Shown piece after piece: positions 1 to 11,481 of a stretch of 64,000 nucleotides of DNA; position 1 is the first letter of the stretch; every line of letters begins with the position of its first letter. A model generated the notes under the pieces. The model was not told where the DNA came from, ran no database searches, and worked only from the letters and a program-made list of their open reading frames with translations. This stretch comes from Datura wrightii (lineage: Eukaryota; Streptophyta; Magnoliopsida; Solanales; Solanaceae). The DNA lies in the NCBI GenBank assembly GCA_035772735.1, contig JASDFA010000018.1, positions 136,343,501 to 136,407,500 on the forward strand. The letters run 5' to 3'. A program made the position numbers and the translations under genes.

Positions 1-621
1 AATATTATATATACTTCAACTTAATGAAATATGGTTGAAAACATATAATTTCGCGAGAGTTCAGAAAGGAGAAATGCTTACTTAAAGCCTATGATTGTAT
101 CGAAATCAATTAGGAGCAATTCTAACAAATTTTTCTCGGCGGGGCTATGATTTGCCGTGCAAATTTCAAGAAAATAACTATGCCAGTAATTCTCCCTTTA
201 GACGTAGGATTCAATACCTGAAGTTAATTTGAATTTAGACAGTGTTTGGAAGCATAAACAGAATAAATTAACTTAAAAATGGTGAGTTCCTCACCTCTCT
301 GGATGAGCTCACTTAATTTGATATGTAACCCAATGATCCAACTTAATATATATATATGTATATACATATATAATATTTTTGGGCGATGGACACGGACCCC
401 AAAGTGACAAACTAGGGGCGTGTCATGGTGCCCAACACCCAGGGAGGGGGTCCATGACATGTTGCCCCTCTGTGGTGGCATGTCTGGCCTTTTCCTTACT
501 ACCCCGGTTTCATGCTCGTTCGACCTGTCCCGGACCCTTTCTCACACGCATCGTACTCTAAAACTCTTGACTAACATACTAATACGCTAACTTAAATAAT
601 AGAAACTTATAGGGTGTAACA
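1..621 (-). repeat. Family F LTR, 5'-terminal part (U3), partial
   Basis: The stretch resembles the segment at 47650-48433: both carry the run around GAAATGCTTAC, a shared fragment ending in TTTCAAGAAA-ATAACT, and end in AAACTTAT(A/G)GGGTGTAAC. At 48433 that end abuts a polypurine tract and integrase remnants read on the minus strand, so it is the LTR 5' end and the LTR runs leftwards out of the window. On the minus strand an inverted repeat (452-459 against 421-428) lies upstream of an AT-rich TATA-like tract (344-374). The short open frames here are not conserved and are not called. The outer end of the neighbouring LTR begins at 622 without its usual first bases. Confidence 0.6.
344..374. 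repeat. AT-rich microsatellite, TATA-like
   Basis: Alternating TA/TG/CA run, partly palindromic around 361. It sits inside the family F LTR, downstream of the 421-459 inverted repeat on the minus strand, where a TATA box would be expected. Confidence 0.7.
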
Positions 622-3110
622 CCCAGATCGTAACACAAGACAGGGAGCCTTGAGAGACCCCAAGTCGACCCATGTCATAAGCACACATCTAACTCAATCA
701 AGAACTGAATAACAATCAATACAATCATAGCAGAAGACTAACTTGAATATAACATCAGAATATATAATTCGAAGCTGAATACCTACATATTTTTGAATAG
801 CCTCTAAACACGATGAGATGATGGGACAAGACCCCAACTAACTCAACAAGCTGAATACTGAAATACATAAAGAAAAGATGGATAGTCTGGTCCTCGGAAG
901 ATGAGGACTCACTAATAAAGCAAACGCTAACTCCTCCTAAGAGCGGGGCTGAACCAGAGAGTTGGGTCCTCTATCATGAAGAGCTCCATTAATCCGCTAC
1001 TTATCAATAGACTAAGCTCTCTCTTTATCATCTCATGCCAGATGCAACATCCCTTTTCCTTCTCGCGAACTAGGGGAGCACCTCGGCCAATGCGTTGAAT
1101 GTACCAAGTATACAAGGTAAGTAAAACCGATAAAGTAAGTAAAATCATTTAAACAAAATGCATTACTTAAAAAGAAACACCAGTAAACTGAGAGTAGGCT
1201 TGCATGCATTCTTTCTGAGATCATGATCTTTTAATAACATGACAATATATAGCTTTGTACATCAAACTAACTCGATGACTCAAAGCTGCAATATGACATT
1301 TATGGAAAAGCTGAACCTTGAGTCAAACATTACTTTTAGATCATGCATGTGTATATAATAACTATGAGCAATGAATATGCATATCTGAATCATATGGAAC
1401 AATGGGAGACTTGTCACTTAACCGACATACCATGATAGAGCTTACATGGTCCCGACTATTACACTCAAGTGGGCAGAGCCATCCAAAACCTTGCCAGGGA
1501 TAAGGACGCTACCATGATATCGATATCAAGCTCATGGGCCATTAGGGCTAGGGATAGCTCATGAGGGAGGTCTCAATAAGATAATAGTATGAACCTATGT
1601 TGGCACGTAGTTCCGGGGCATAGGATGATCGACCCTTAGCCCGCTCGGTGCTAGACTCTTCTCAAAAGACATGCATATGCTCTACATCGTATATAACGAA
1701 TCTCAACATCATCTATTGAAGATGCTCAATAAACAAATACATCTCAAACACGAAATCATGCATATGAGATGCTTTAGTTCAAAACATACCACAAGTTGAA
1801 AACATTCGTGGGAGCCTTTGCTCCAAAACCATGTGGTAAGCTAGACATAGGAAGACATAACTCAAAACATACCATAAGCTAGAATATAATATTTGGGATC
1901 TTCACTCCAAAACAATGTGGTAAGCTATGTTCGGAAAATTTTCATTTAAACTTAACATATGGGCATTGCCTGGAGATTTATCACACTTAGAATTACTTAA
2001 CTCCCATCGAAAACATAATTATAAGCATGGGTAGATTCAAATCATGATTTTCATCATAAGATCTCATCATTATCACATATACTTCATAAATCACACTTTT
2101 CATGATCATCTCATTCATGGGCTTCAACATTTATAAGGCTAGAAACATAGTTTTAATTTAAATCATTATAAAATTAGCCCATGTTTAATAATTTGATAAT
2201 AATATCATAATCAATTTATACCCATGTGTAGAAATATATAGTTCATGCATTTTGGTAAAACCCATAGATCAATTATTGAATTTCATACTTGTGGAGAGGG
2301 ATTGGGCATGGGTGTGGAAGGAACCACCCATTCATAACCCTACATACCTGATGGAGATTAAATCTTACTCTCCCTTGGATGCACAAAAAGGAATTGAAGA
2401 AGAAAACCTTCAATCACCCTTTAATCACCTCTCTATCACTCTTCTATTCTCTTGCATGCGTGAATGAAGACCTTAGGAGTGTTTCCCCCTCTAAAACACC
2501 ACCTTTCATATGCTAAAATGACGTAGTTTAGGCTTTAGGGAATTAAGAAAAGGCTCTTACTAATTCGCAGAAAATTAACTACCAGGTGGTCCTAATGGAA
2601 AACCTGACGAGGCGTTGCTGTAGGCATGACTCGTAACTCTGCTCGTCAAGTACACTGTATCATTTATTCCCCTAGGCTTGTAACGGGTCACTTCACGACT
2701 CGTTAGCAGTGACCACGACTTGTGGTAACTAGTCGTTGAGTACACTATCTCATTCCCAAACTTTGGACTCCAAGCCTGCCAACGACTCACCCCACGAATC
2801 ATTAAGGCTGACAACGACTCATGGGGACTCTTGTCAGGTACACTGCCCATTTTTCCTTTTCCCAACAATTTTTCCTTCCCCACGGCTGACCCAACGACTC
2901 ATGGGTTCTGACCACAAGTCATGGCCTCACCCATGGGGTCTTAACACTTCCAGGACTTCTTATCGAAACTCAGGCATTCCCAACGAGTCACCTGACGACT
3001 CCTGGGATGCCCTCATGAGTTGTGAGATGACTCGTTTTGAGACTACAATAACAATTTCCACTTTTTCCCGTTTCAACTCCTAGGTATGATCTTTGAGCTC
3101 CCGGGGTATA
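622..3110 (-). repeat. LTR of the A/B/C chromovirus family, extra copy
   Basis: It is collinear with the LTR at 19119-21489. It begins with the ATCGTAACACAAGACAGG region (LTR 3' end on the minus strand) and ends with CCCGGGGTATA at 3100-3110 (LTR 5' end). Landmarks in the same order are ACCATGATAGAGCTTACATGG (split over 1430-1451), GCATATGAGATGCTTTAG, a splice-donor-like ACATACCTG near 2341, and many ACGACTCRTGG-type runs at 2580-3030. It is not a gene; the short frames at 2252-3083 are chance. It is joined directly to a second, partial LTR at 3111, so it is either a solo LTR inside that LTR or a product of LTR-LTR recombination. Confidence 0.8.
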
Positions 3111-4418
3111 AGACTAACCAAATACATCTCAAATATGAATCATGCATATGAGAAGCTTTAGCTCAAAACATACCACAAGATGAAACATAATTGGGAGTCT
3201 TCGCTCCAAAACCATGTAGTAAGATTAATTTGGGAAATACTAATTCATACTTAAAAATGTGGGCATTGCCCAAGGATTTATCATACTTGAAAATACTCAA
3301 TTCACATCGAAAATATTATAATAAACATGGGTAGCTTTAAAACATGCTTTTCATCATAATATCTCATCATCATTAGGCATTCATCACGAATATCATCTTT
3401 TGTGAACTTCTCATCAATGGGATTTTAATTCATACAACTAGAAACATGATGTTTGATTGGAAACAATATAAAACTTGCCTATGCTTCATAATTCAGTAGT
3501 AGAAACATAATTAAATCATACCCATGTAGAGAATTAGAAAATTCATGCATTCGGGTTAAAACCCCATAGATTAGACATAGAATTCCCATGATTTAGAGAG
3601 GGATTGGGCATGGGTGTGAAAGAAATTACCCATTCATAGTCCTACATACCTGTTGGTAGCTGAATGTTACACTTCTTTGATATCCCAAGAAGAAATTGAA
3701 GAGAAATTGAGGAACACTAGGCTTGATCACCCTCTCTCACCTTCTACCTTGCACGTATAAGTGTAAATAGCCTAAAATGAACATAAGCCCTTTAAAAGTC
3801 ATCATTCATAATTCAAAATGGCGTAGTTTAGGCTTTAGGATCTTAGGAATTACGAAAAAGAACTTATTAAATTGGCAGAAAATAATTGTCAAATGGTCCC
3901 AACGAGGGACCTAACGACTCGTCCTCTTTGTCCATGACTCGTGGCATAATCTGTGAAGTACACTGCTTCTCAAATCTGCTGGGTTCTTACCAGAAGACAT
4001 CACGACTCGTTACCAGGTGACCACGGCTCGTGGTCACCATCAGCGATGTACACTGCCTTGGCCTTAATAAAATTTCTCCCTGCTTGATCACGACTCTTCC
4101 TACGAATTGTGGTGACTAACCACGACTTGTTGGGTCCTTCCGTCAAGTACACTACCCTCTTCCTTCTTTTATCTTACTCGACCACCTCACGAGTGACCTA
4201 ACGAGTCGTGAGGCTAGACCATGATTTGTGATCAAATTTGTGTGATCCTATTTCTCAAATTTCCAAACTCCTCACCTGGCCTCGCCACGAGTCACATCAC
4301 GACTCCTAGGCTGCTCTCATGGGTCACCTCACGACCTATCCTTCTACCTGCTACCAGTTTTGAGTTTTTCTCTATTTCAACTCCCAGGTCTGATCTTTGG
4401 GCTTTTGGGGTATAACAA
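3111..4418 (-). repeat. 3' LTR of chromovirus A, truncated
   Basis: Matches the inner 1.3 kb of the 5' LTR (about 20187-21489). Shared runs include AACCAAATACATCTCAAATA, the region around ACTAGAAACATGA, the donor-like ACATACCTGTTG at 3648, and the end GGGGTATAACA at 4408-4418. The missing outer 1 kb is replaced by the complete LTR at 622-3110. Confidence 0.8.
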
Positions 4419-4432
4419 TATCTCCCTCTTAG
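4419..4432 (-). other. Polypurine tract of chromovirus A
   Basis: On the minus strand this reads TAAGAGGGAGATAT immediately before the LTR 5' end, the place and composition expected for plus-strand DNA priming. C has a matching tract at 51530-51545 and B at 26058-26069. Confidence 0.75.
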
Positions 4433-4689
4433 GAACATTCATCCTGGAATGTTGGAAAACATACAGAGAAGTAGTGAAACGCTATCATCATATTGAAATA
4501 CTGATCATTTAAGCTGAAAACTAACAGAATGACTATCTCTGGTTCAAAATACATAGTATAATGAATTCACGAATCATACATACATCATTATACATAAAAG
4601 AATCTTGAGCACATGAACTGATAATGAAAACTAAATAGAGTTTGAGAGCAATACTGATACCTCAAGAAGGAACTAAGCCAGTAGTAAAA

Positions 4690-5648
4690 AATGTGGGTAT
4701 CTAGCCATCATATCCGCTTTGGCTTCCCATGTAGCCCCTTCTACATGTTGATTCCACCATAACACTTTAATTGAAGCTACTTCCTTGTTTCTTAGCCTTT
4801 GTACCTAACGATCCAGTATTTCTATAAGAACTTCCTTATAACTAAGCCTGTCTTTCACACTGACACTGACCACCGAGATCACTAGAGCTGGATCACCCAA
4901 CGACATCTTTAAGAGTGACACATGGAAAATAGGATGCACAGAAGCTAACTCTGAGGGCAACTCCCACTCGTATGCCACCTTACCAACCCGTTTCACAATC
5001 CAGTAGGGGTCAATGTAACGAGGGCTGAGTTTTCCTTTCTTTCCAAACCGCATCACTCTCTTTATGGGAGATACCTTTAGAAACACCAAGTCATCCACCT
5101 TGAACTCAAGTTCTCTCTTTCTCACATCGGCGTACGACTTCTTGCGACTTTGAGCTATCTTCAACCTGTACCATATAAGCTGAATATTATCCATAGCCTC
5201 ATGACCCGAATTTGGCCCTATCATTGCCGCCTTGCCAACTTCGAACCAACCGATGGACGACCTACATCTACACCACAGAGATCCTTGATCGAGGCCATCT
5301 GAATACTACAATGGTAGATGTTATTGTAGAAAAACTCAATAAGGGGCAAGTGATCATCTCAACCACCTTTGAAGTCAATCATGCATGCCCTCAATTTGTC
5401 CTCGAAGGTATGAATTGTCCACTCCACTTGACCATCCATTTGTGGGTGAAATGTTGTGCTGAGCTTAACCTTTGTACAAAGCCCTTTTTGAAACGACCTC
5501 CAAAACTGTGAGGTAATTTGGGTACCTCTATCTAAAATGATGGATAAGGGCACCCCATTCAATTGGACTAGCTCCAGATATATTGTTTGGCATAATCCTC
5601 CGCTGAAGCAGTCATCTTCACTGGTAGAAAATGAGCAGCCTTGGTCAA
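4690..5648 (-). pseudogene. Integrase C-terminal half and chromodomain of chromovirus A
   Basis: Minus-strand reading resumes exactly where the 15381 side stops: LTKAAHFLPV is at the boundary. Then come the second catalytic Asp (ILDRGTQITSQFW) and the Glu region (DGQVEWTIHTFEDKLRAC), followed after frame changes by the GPY/F-like part (FGKKGKLSPRYIDPYWIV), HPIFHVSLLK, and a chromodomain-type tail with VLWWNQHVEGATWEA and YPHF before the stop near 4690. Frame changes lie near 5225 and 5360, so it is not translatable as one protein. The protein would insert cDNA into chromatin, with the chromodomain helping choose the site. The family call is firm; activity is excluded. Confidence 0.85.
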
Positions 5649-5653
5649 CCTGT
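5649..5653. other. Target site duplication of E1, left copy (CCTGT)
   Basis: CCTGT stands just before the E1 LTR end at 5654 and again at 15381-15385 just after the other LTR. Removing E1 plus one copy rejoins the integrase reading VVVDR-LTKAAHFLPV of chromovirus A. Confidence 0.95.
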
Positions 5654-7086
5654 TGTTCGCGTGATTGTGGGTATATAAAATGACACGCAAGTGCACGTGG
5701 TCGAACAAGTAGTAAGTGGCTTTAGTAAGCGGCTTTAGTAAGCCAAGTATCGATCCCACAGAGACTTGGGATAAGTGCAATTTGCTCAAGTATACTATAT
5801 TTTTACTTATAAATATGCTGACAACTAAATAACCAAAAATAGAATAATTTGTTTTATAAATTTTATACTAAAACTACAGACAATTATCTACCTTGAATTT
5901 GGACTAGGGATAAAAGCATGCTGAGGTTAAAGAACATGTAATGAAACTGATTATCATCATAAATTGGTTAATCTTCTCTTCTAGTTGCTAGCCAAGAACA
6001 ATTGCCAAGAGATTAAAACTCTCGTATTTAATCTCACTTAAGAATCATGAACCATCCGTCTACATTTATGTGATCAAATGCAATTCATGTTCTAGCCATA
6101 CAATTCCGGTTCCTAAATTGACTAATATGACTTCCAGGTATATTTCAATCCTGAAGGTTCTTCAAAACTCAATTTTCCCAAATCAAGTTAAGAACAATAT
6201 CCTATTAATTCACAACTTTCCAATTTCGTGCTCTCTCGAGTGAAATCGGACTTTTAAGATTTACATTAATGTAGGCCACACACCAATTCAGTAGAAACAA
6301 GAATTAATAGAACAACATGGAAGAAAAAGATGAAAAACCATATAATTAATAATCAAAATTCATCACAAGTGTTCATAACCTCAGCAAGGAAGGGAATTAG
6401 CCACTCATTTGTGGATTAATCATCATAAAACGAGTGTTAATCATACAAACAATTGAGTTAAAGAAGAAAGAAAGAGAGAAAAAACCCTAAACTTTTCATC
6501 CTTCAACTGCCTATAACCCACGTCCTTGTTCCACCAAGTCAGAATTATGAAAAATACACTTAAGTGTTCTATTTATACTAGTGGGAATTTTTCCCGGAAT
6601 AATGAGCAACGTGTCACGGAGTGCATCGCAGAGCACTGCCTTCGTGACACGCCATGAACGCGGACCCTCACTGGAACTGGGGGTCCGGGAATTTAAACAC
6701 CAACGTGGCACGACGTGCAACGCGGAGGCTAGCCACCGTGCCACGGAGCAGACGCGGACCTCTACTGGAAATTTGATGAATTTACACCCTCCAGGAAGAA
6801 TGCCTCCACGATGGCAGCGTGACACGGCTCCATCGCGGAGCCCCTTTAATTCGTGCAGTCCTATGACTTTTTCCTTGCTCGCATCCAAGTCCAACTCCGA
6901 TATCATCCAACATACATTTTAGCTTCCCAAAATCACATTTTACCTACAAAACAATGCTAATCATGTTGGTTAGTATAAATTCACATTTTATTACCAATTA
7001 CATGAAAATGTATACACATTGCTAGATAACAAGGCGAAAATGATACTTTTGAGTATCACTTGGGCATATAAATCTGCCCAAGATCA
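5654..7086 (-). repeat. 3' LTR of E1
   Basis: Nearly identical to 13961-15380, including the run of CGTATTTAATCTCACTTAAG and the promoter block at 6570-6850. It begins TGTTCGCG and ends CCCAAGATCA on the plus strand. Differences from its partner are scattered single bases and small indels (for example CACCAACGTGGCACGACG against ...GGCACGGCG), so the copy is not recent but not ancient. Confidence 0.95.
6570..6577 (-). promoter_or_regulatory. TATA box in E1 3' LTR
   Basis: On the minus strand CTAGTATAAATAGAACA, identical in the E1 5' LTR and both E2 LTRs. It lies about 30 bp downstream of the inverted repeat (arms 6610-6621 and 6641-6651). Confidence 0.8.
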
Positions 7087-7100
7087 CTTACCCCACACTT
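7087..7100 (-). other. Polypurine tract of E1
   Basis: Reads AAGTGTGGGGTAAG on the minus strand, directly before the LTR start TGATCTTGG. The same 14 bases precede the E2 3' LTR at 46209-46222. Confidence 0.9.
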
Positions 7101-8862
7101 AAATCCTTGTTCATCCTAGAACAACAAACATACAATTCATGCAATTTACATCCCACCCTCGCTACTATGGTGCGACAATTTAAGCTACGGTCATACCGAT
7201 CATTCAATATTGCAAATCATCAAGAAAACATGCATGGTCTTAACAATGCAATGACCTTCAATACATTAAGACTTCCTAGACTTTTAGAATCGACTCTCGA
7301 TATCGGCAAACTCATTCAAATCAGCTAATCAAGATATCCGACACGAAAATCAATCTTTCATCAAGCATGTGCCCTCACAACTCAAGAGAATCTTCCCCTT
7401 TTTGCTCATGTGACACACAAACATTCAAGTAGGGGCATGTAAAAACAATTTCACTCTCTCTCCCAAAAGAATTCACATGCATTATGTCATGACCCATAAG
7501 CTTGCCCTTAGTGTATTACTCCACTAATATAAAGAAATGCAATGTAAGATCACATAGGACTTTAATGGGTTGTAATGGAAGCTATGGAACTAGTATTTAT
7601 TGAATTAGCCAATAATAGCCACTAGCATCCTTAAGCGCCTTTGCAACGCATTCCCATCAACTCATGGACATTGTTTCTTTTTTTTCTTTTTTTTCATCAT
7701 CCCATTCTTGATGATTTACTTTAGTATGGCCCATTTCATTAAGCACATTTGACACAATAACAAAGGTTATTCATGCACCTTCAACCTTTTCTTTTCTTCC
7801 CTCACTCTGCTTTTCTTTTTCTTTTCACCATTCTCACTCTTTAACACTTTGGGAACATTATTTTCTCTTCTTAAGCGCTTAAGAGTTTTGTATAGACTTT
7901 ACGGCTAATGAAAAGAAAGAATTAAGCTCGGTTTACACTTTTTGGACAAAAGAAAGAAATAATCGGCTAATGGCTCAAAGGGCTAACTAGGGTATACAAT
8001 CACAGAAAGGGGGAGTATGACAAGAAAAAAAATAGAAACTCTCGGTTAAAACAAAGAAATGCCTACATCCTTTCCTACAATACACCTCCTTCATTTCGTT
8101 TTGTACACACACCAGGCAAGTTCTAGATACTTCACAATAGCATGGAATATCAACACCTCACTTCACATTTTATGCACATGCTCGATTCAAGATGTATTCA
8201 TAGACTCTTCAATCAGCTAATTACATGAATTCACACATTAAGCCTCAATCACACCGAAGCAAACTCTACAGCCCAGGTATCTCAACATATTTACAAAATT
8301 GCATGCTTTCATACGAATCACCTTTGCATTTTGAATATCATGCACAACACGCAACCAAAGATTCGCAACCATATAGTAACTACAGGTTCCGGGATGCAAT
8401 CCACCAAAGAAAAAAATTTAAAATAAATTGAAAAAAACATCTACTCTTAACGACTACATTTCCCTTAAGACGGCCGTCATCCATCCATCATAGGAAACGG
8501 TCACTAACTATGACGTCGGTTCAATGGGACCCTTCTCAGTAAAAGAACCGAAAACAAACGCCGAGAAACCCAAAATTAAAAAATTGAAAAATTTTGCAAA
8601 ACATCGATCATTTCGATAGAAAAATTATTTACAAAATATTTTCAAAAAAAAAAATTTAAAAATATCGATCATTTCGATAAGTAAAAATATTTACAAAAGT
8701 ATTTACAGAATCAGCTGGCAACATTCAACAACACACATCAATTCCACAAATATTTACAAATCCAGAACAGTTTGAAAATTCACAAACACAGGGAAACACA
8801 ACATACAAAAATACAGAGGAGAACATACAAACAAACCAGCCCAGCCTAGCACCTAACTACTC
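7101..8862 (-). other. E1 3' spacer between ORF2 and the 3' LTR, non-coding
   Basis: About 1.8 kb with no supported coding frame. The E2 counterpart (44506-46208) is collinear. Conserved marks are a perfect 14-bp palindrome CTTAAGCGCTTAAG (7870-7883), pyrimidine-rich runs (7676-7694), and the block around GACGGCCGTCATCCATCC (8470). Its conservation in two separate insertions shows it belongs to the family. Small open frames at 7107 and 8225 on the other strand are not maintained in E2 and are dismissed. Confidence 0.8.
7870..7883. repeat. Perfect palindrome CTTAAGCGCTTAAG
   Basis: A 14-bp perfect palindrome in the E1 3' spacer. The identical 14-mer lies at 45407-45420 in E2. Confidence 0.85.
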
Positions 8863-8877
8863 CCACCCCACACTTAA
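8863..8877 (-). other. Polypurine-like repeat downstream of E1 ORF2
   Basis: Minus strand TTAAGTGTGGGGTGG. It repeats the core AAGTGTGGGGT of the true polypurine tract and lies about 70 nt beyond the ORF2 stop, as in E2 (44491-44505). Confidence 0.8.
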
Positions 8878-8947
8878 TCCAAACACTGTCCCCAGTGTTC
8901 ACAAAAATTAAATAGCACATAATCGGGTGGTGGAACTCCCTGATCAG

Positions 8948-10163
8948 TCAAAGTATTCCACTTCTTCATCTGGTGCTGCTGCCTCATCTCCCATGTCCGA
9001 GTCGCCTCCGTTGTCGTCATCAGACTCCACATCGGAGTCCTCCCGATGTGTCTCCTCATCCGTGGGGACATCATCATCAGTGGGCTCTACAAAGGCTGGC
9101 CCCACTCGGCATAGAGTCCTGGCGTTTTCGCCAAACGGGTAATCTAGCTCGAGCTGCCTAGCTCCTCCGCCGTCGCCGGCCTCCCACCTATCCTTAGCTA
9201 GAGCATCTGCATCCCATACATCCGCGCCATATACTGGTCATCATGAGCGTGTCGCTCGTCAAGTGTCAGCACTGGCCCGTGGGTGGTGTCGGGAGCCTTA
9301 GTTTTGGTCATATCCAAGGCCCGCCGCTCCAACTGCGGGATATAATCGAGGGCCTCCTCCTCTACATCGAGGCCCCTGAGAAAGGTGGTGAGTAGTCCAC
9401 CGAAACCATACCTGTGCCCCTGGTGCAATCGGGCTCTATTCATGGCGGATATGATAACCGCCCCAACGTTTATCTCCAGCCCTTTCATCAGGGCGTACAC
9501 CAGGCACACACAATCCCGGGTAACATCAGTCATATGTACCCCCGGGATGAGGCAAGAGCAGACTATCTTCAGCCAAATACGGGCTTCCCTGTTCATCTGA
9601 GAATATGGCAAAGTCTGATGGTCGCCCCTTTACTTGTGCCTGCTCCATCTAGCTGTAGATCGGGCCCCACACAGTGTGCGTCTGATGTCGGCATACGGTG
9701 GGGTAATGTTCAGCTGTCTAAGGACGTGGACGTCTGTGTCCCGCGCTCCTATGATGGCATTGAGCTGGTGGGGCTCCAGAGTGACTATCTGCCCTCTGAT
9801 TTTGATGGTGTGGCTTTAGATTGCCGGGTTCCAGTTGGCATAGAACTCCCAAACCAAGTGCAGGTTGCATTCCTTGGGCTCCTCAAATATGAACTTGAGC
9901 CCCGCTACCTCGATCCGGTGAACTATTCTGGGGAACTCGTGTGGCAATGGCTCCCGTGCTATATGCTCTTCGGGGAAATATTTGTTCTCTTTGTGCTTCG
10001 CATACCACTTTTTCCCCTCGTCCGTCACCCATCTTGTTCCGTATTGGCGGCGCTGGACGGGTGGAACTGCTGGTGCAGGTAGGATTGCTGTGCCCAATCT
10101 GAGTCGCTTTCTTCCGGTGCCTGAAGTTGATGCACCCTTCCCTTTATCTTCCCGGCTTGCCAT
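8948..10163 (-). pseudogene. E1 ORF2: putative plant transposon protein-like gene, broken
   Basis: Reads from ATG 10163 (MASREDKGKG) to the TGA at 8948-8950, in line with E2 ORF2. Visible parts are a basic N-terminus (KGKGASTSGTGRKRLRLG), a conserved core with YGTRWVTDEGKKWYAKHKE and FEEPKECNLHL-WEFYANWNP, then YSQMNREARIWLKIVCSCLI and GLEINVGAVIISAMNRARLH, and an acidic C-terminus ending EEVEYFD. The core resembles the PF20167-type 'putative plant transposon protein' domain, known from many plant repeats and of unknown function. Breaks: a stop after WNPAI (near 9815), a stop after WSRHK (near 9610), a stop after MQML (near 9197), and a one-base deletion near 9150. The breaks differ from those in E2. 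It is not a DNA-transposase gene in any demonstrated sense. Confidence 0.8.
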
Positions 10164-10243
10164 TTTGCCTGTCAACACACGTCAACAATCGCAATGTTAA
10201 GCTAAATAAATATTAACTTCGGCTAATGTCAGGTTATGCTAAA

Positions 10244-10257
10244 TTACCCCACACTTA
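10244..10257 (-). other. Polypurine-like repeat upstream of E1 ORF2
   Basis: Minus strand TAAGTGTGGGGTAA, ending 80 nt before the ORF2 ATG at 10163. The spacing is the same in E2 (43107-43120 to ATG 43200). Confidence 0.8.
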
Positions 10258-11158
10258 GTCCTTAGTTACAGTTATAACCTAGGGCAAGAATAACTTTATT
10301 GACACAAAACAACCAGCTATACAATCATGCTTAGTGCGTTTAAAAAGAAAATTCGACGGTATAACTTCTGTGTACTATTCAGATTTCGTACAGCTAATCA
10401 CAATCACTACCATCGCAAACATTTTAACCCTCACACTTAGCAAAGAAAAACAAAGAAACAAAAATAACAACAAAAATTTATATACACTAACCTATCCAAC
10501 CAACCAAATACAAACAATTTTTCAACATTTCCCCCAAACCCGAGAATTCGTCGTCTATTCACATCCTAACACTTTGTACAATGACTCATCTCATTCAACA
10601 CGTACAACCCGGCATACAATTCACACTTTCAACACATTTCTAATTTCACATTCAACAACAAGCCCTAGAATTGATTTTCGTAATCAAATTCGAATAATTT
10701 ATGCAATCGACAAGTTCAAACAATCATAATGACATTCCGAACATTTATCAATCAACAAATAACTCGAATTCATGCTTAATTTCGACTTAGGGCAATTTAG
10801 TTCACCTCCCATGCTTAAAATCAAAGAAAATCGACAAAAACTTGAGAGGGAATCGGAAAACATACCTTGTAGTTGAATAATCGAAGAAAACTCGGTAAAT
10901 TGTTGCCTTAAGCCGTGGCACGTTGGTGGGAGAGGCATTTTGGGACGTTTGGTCGCGGAAGAAATCGAAAATGAGGGGAAAAGGGGAGAATTCGGGGTTT
11001 AAAAGGTAGAAAAACAAGTGGATACAAGGCAACGTGTCACGGAATGCATCGCGGTGCACTGCCTCTGTGACACGGAGCCATCGCGACAGCATACTGGAAA
11101 TTTTTAAAATTTTCGGGTTATACCTCAACGTGTCACGGAGGGTAACGCGGAGGTCCTC

Positions 11159-11173
11159 CTCCGTGACACGGAG
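11159..11173. promoter_or_regulatory. Palindrome in E1 middle spacer, related to the LTR promoter repeat
   Basis: CTCCGTG-A-CACGGAG, 7-bp perfect arms around one base. E2 carries the same palindrome at 32686-32700. Its half matches the arm of the inverted repeat upstream of the LTR TATA box. It may mark a second promoter for ORF2; that is inference. Confidence 0.55.
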
Positions 11174-11423
11174 CCATCACCCCAGCTCACTGTCTTCTAC
11201 ATTTTATTAATTTTTCATACCTCGACTTCTCCTTCACGATTCCGTGCACATTTTTCTCCGTTTGACCTGAAAATCATCTCACTAAATAAAATTGGTTAGA
11301 ATAATAGGTTTCACCTAACTAAAAATAAAAAATGCTAACTAAAACGAAAAATTTTTTAATCAATCAAGAAAAAGAAAAAGAAAAATCTATTTACACATTG
11401 CAAAATGAAAGAAAAAAAATTTT

Positions 11424-11441
11424 CACGGGTTGCCTCCCGTG
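11424..11441 (-). other. Stem-loop after E1 gag-pro stop
   Basis: Minus strand CACGGG-AGGCAA-CCCGTG, 6-bp stem and 6-nt loop, about 40 nt after the gag-pro stop and followed by a U-rich run. E2 has it at 32347-32366 with a 7-bp stem. Similar GGGAGGCAACCC hairpins are, as I recall, common after the main frame of plant Athila/Tat elements. Confidence 0.7.
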
Positions 11442-11481
11442 CAGCGCCTGGTTTACCATCGCAGCTCGACGTCATTTAAGC

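Larger units (their letters stand above)
10164..11423 (-). other. E1 middle spacer between gag-pro and ORF2
   Basis: Non-coding. It holds a polypurine-like repeat at 10244-10257 and a GC-rich promoter-like block at 11030-11180 with the perfect palindrome CTCCGTGACACGGAG (11159-11173). The rest is AT-rich. No reverse transcriptase or integrase similarity is seen in either direction; the open frames at 10334, 10699 and 10802 have no family resemblance. Confidence 0.75.

Noticed and set aside
6581..6922. Recurrent 113-codon frames in E1 LTRs (also 14875-15216)
   Set aside because: They recur because the LTRs are copies; they lie over the GC-rich promoter repeat, and no domain is seen.
9414..10082. 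A 222-codon open frame on the plus strand
   Set aside because: It is antisense to E1 ORF2, whose strand and frame are supported by the E2 copy. Its product looks like a mirror of the coding composition.
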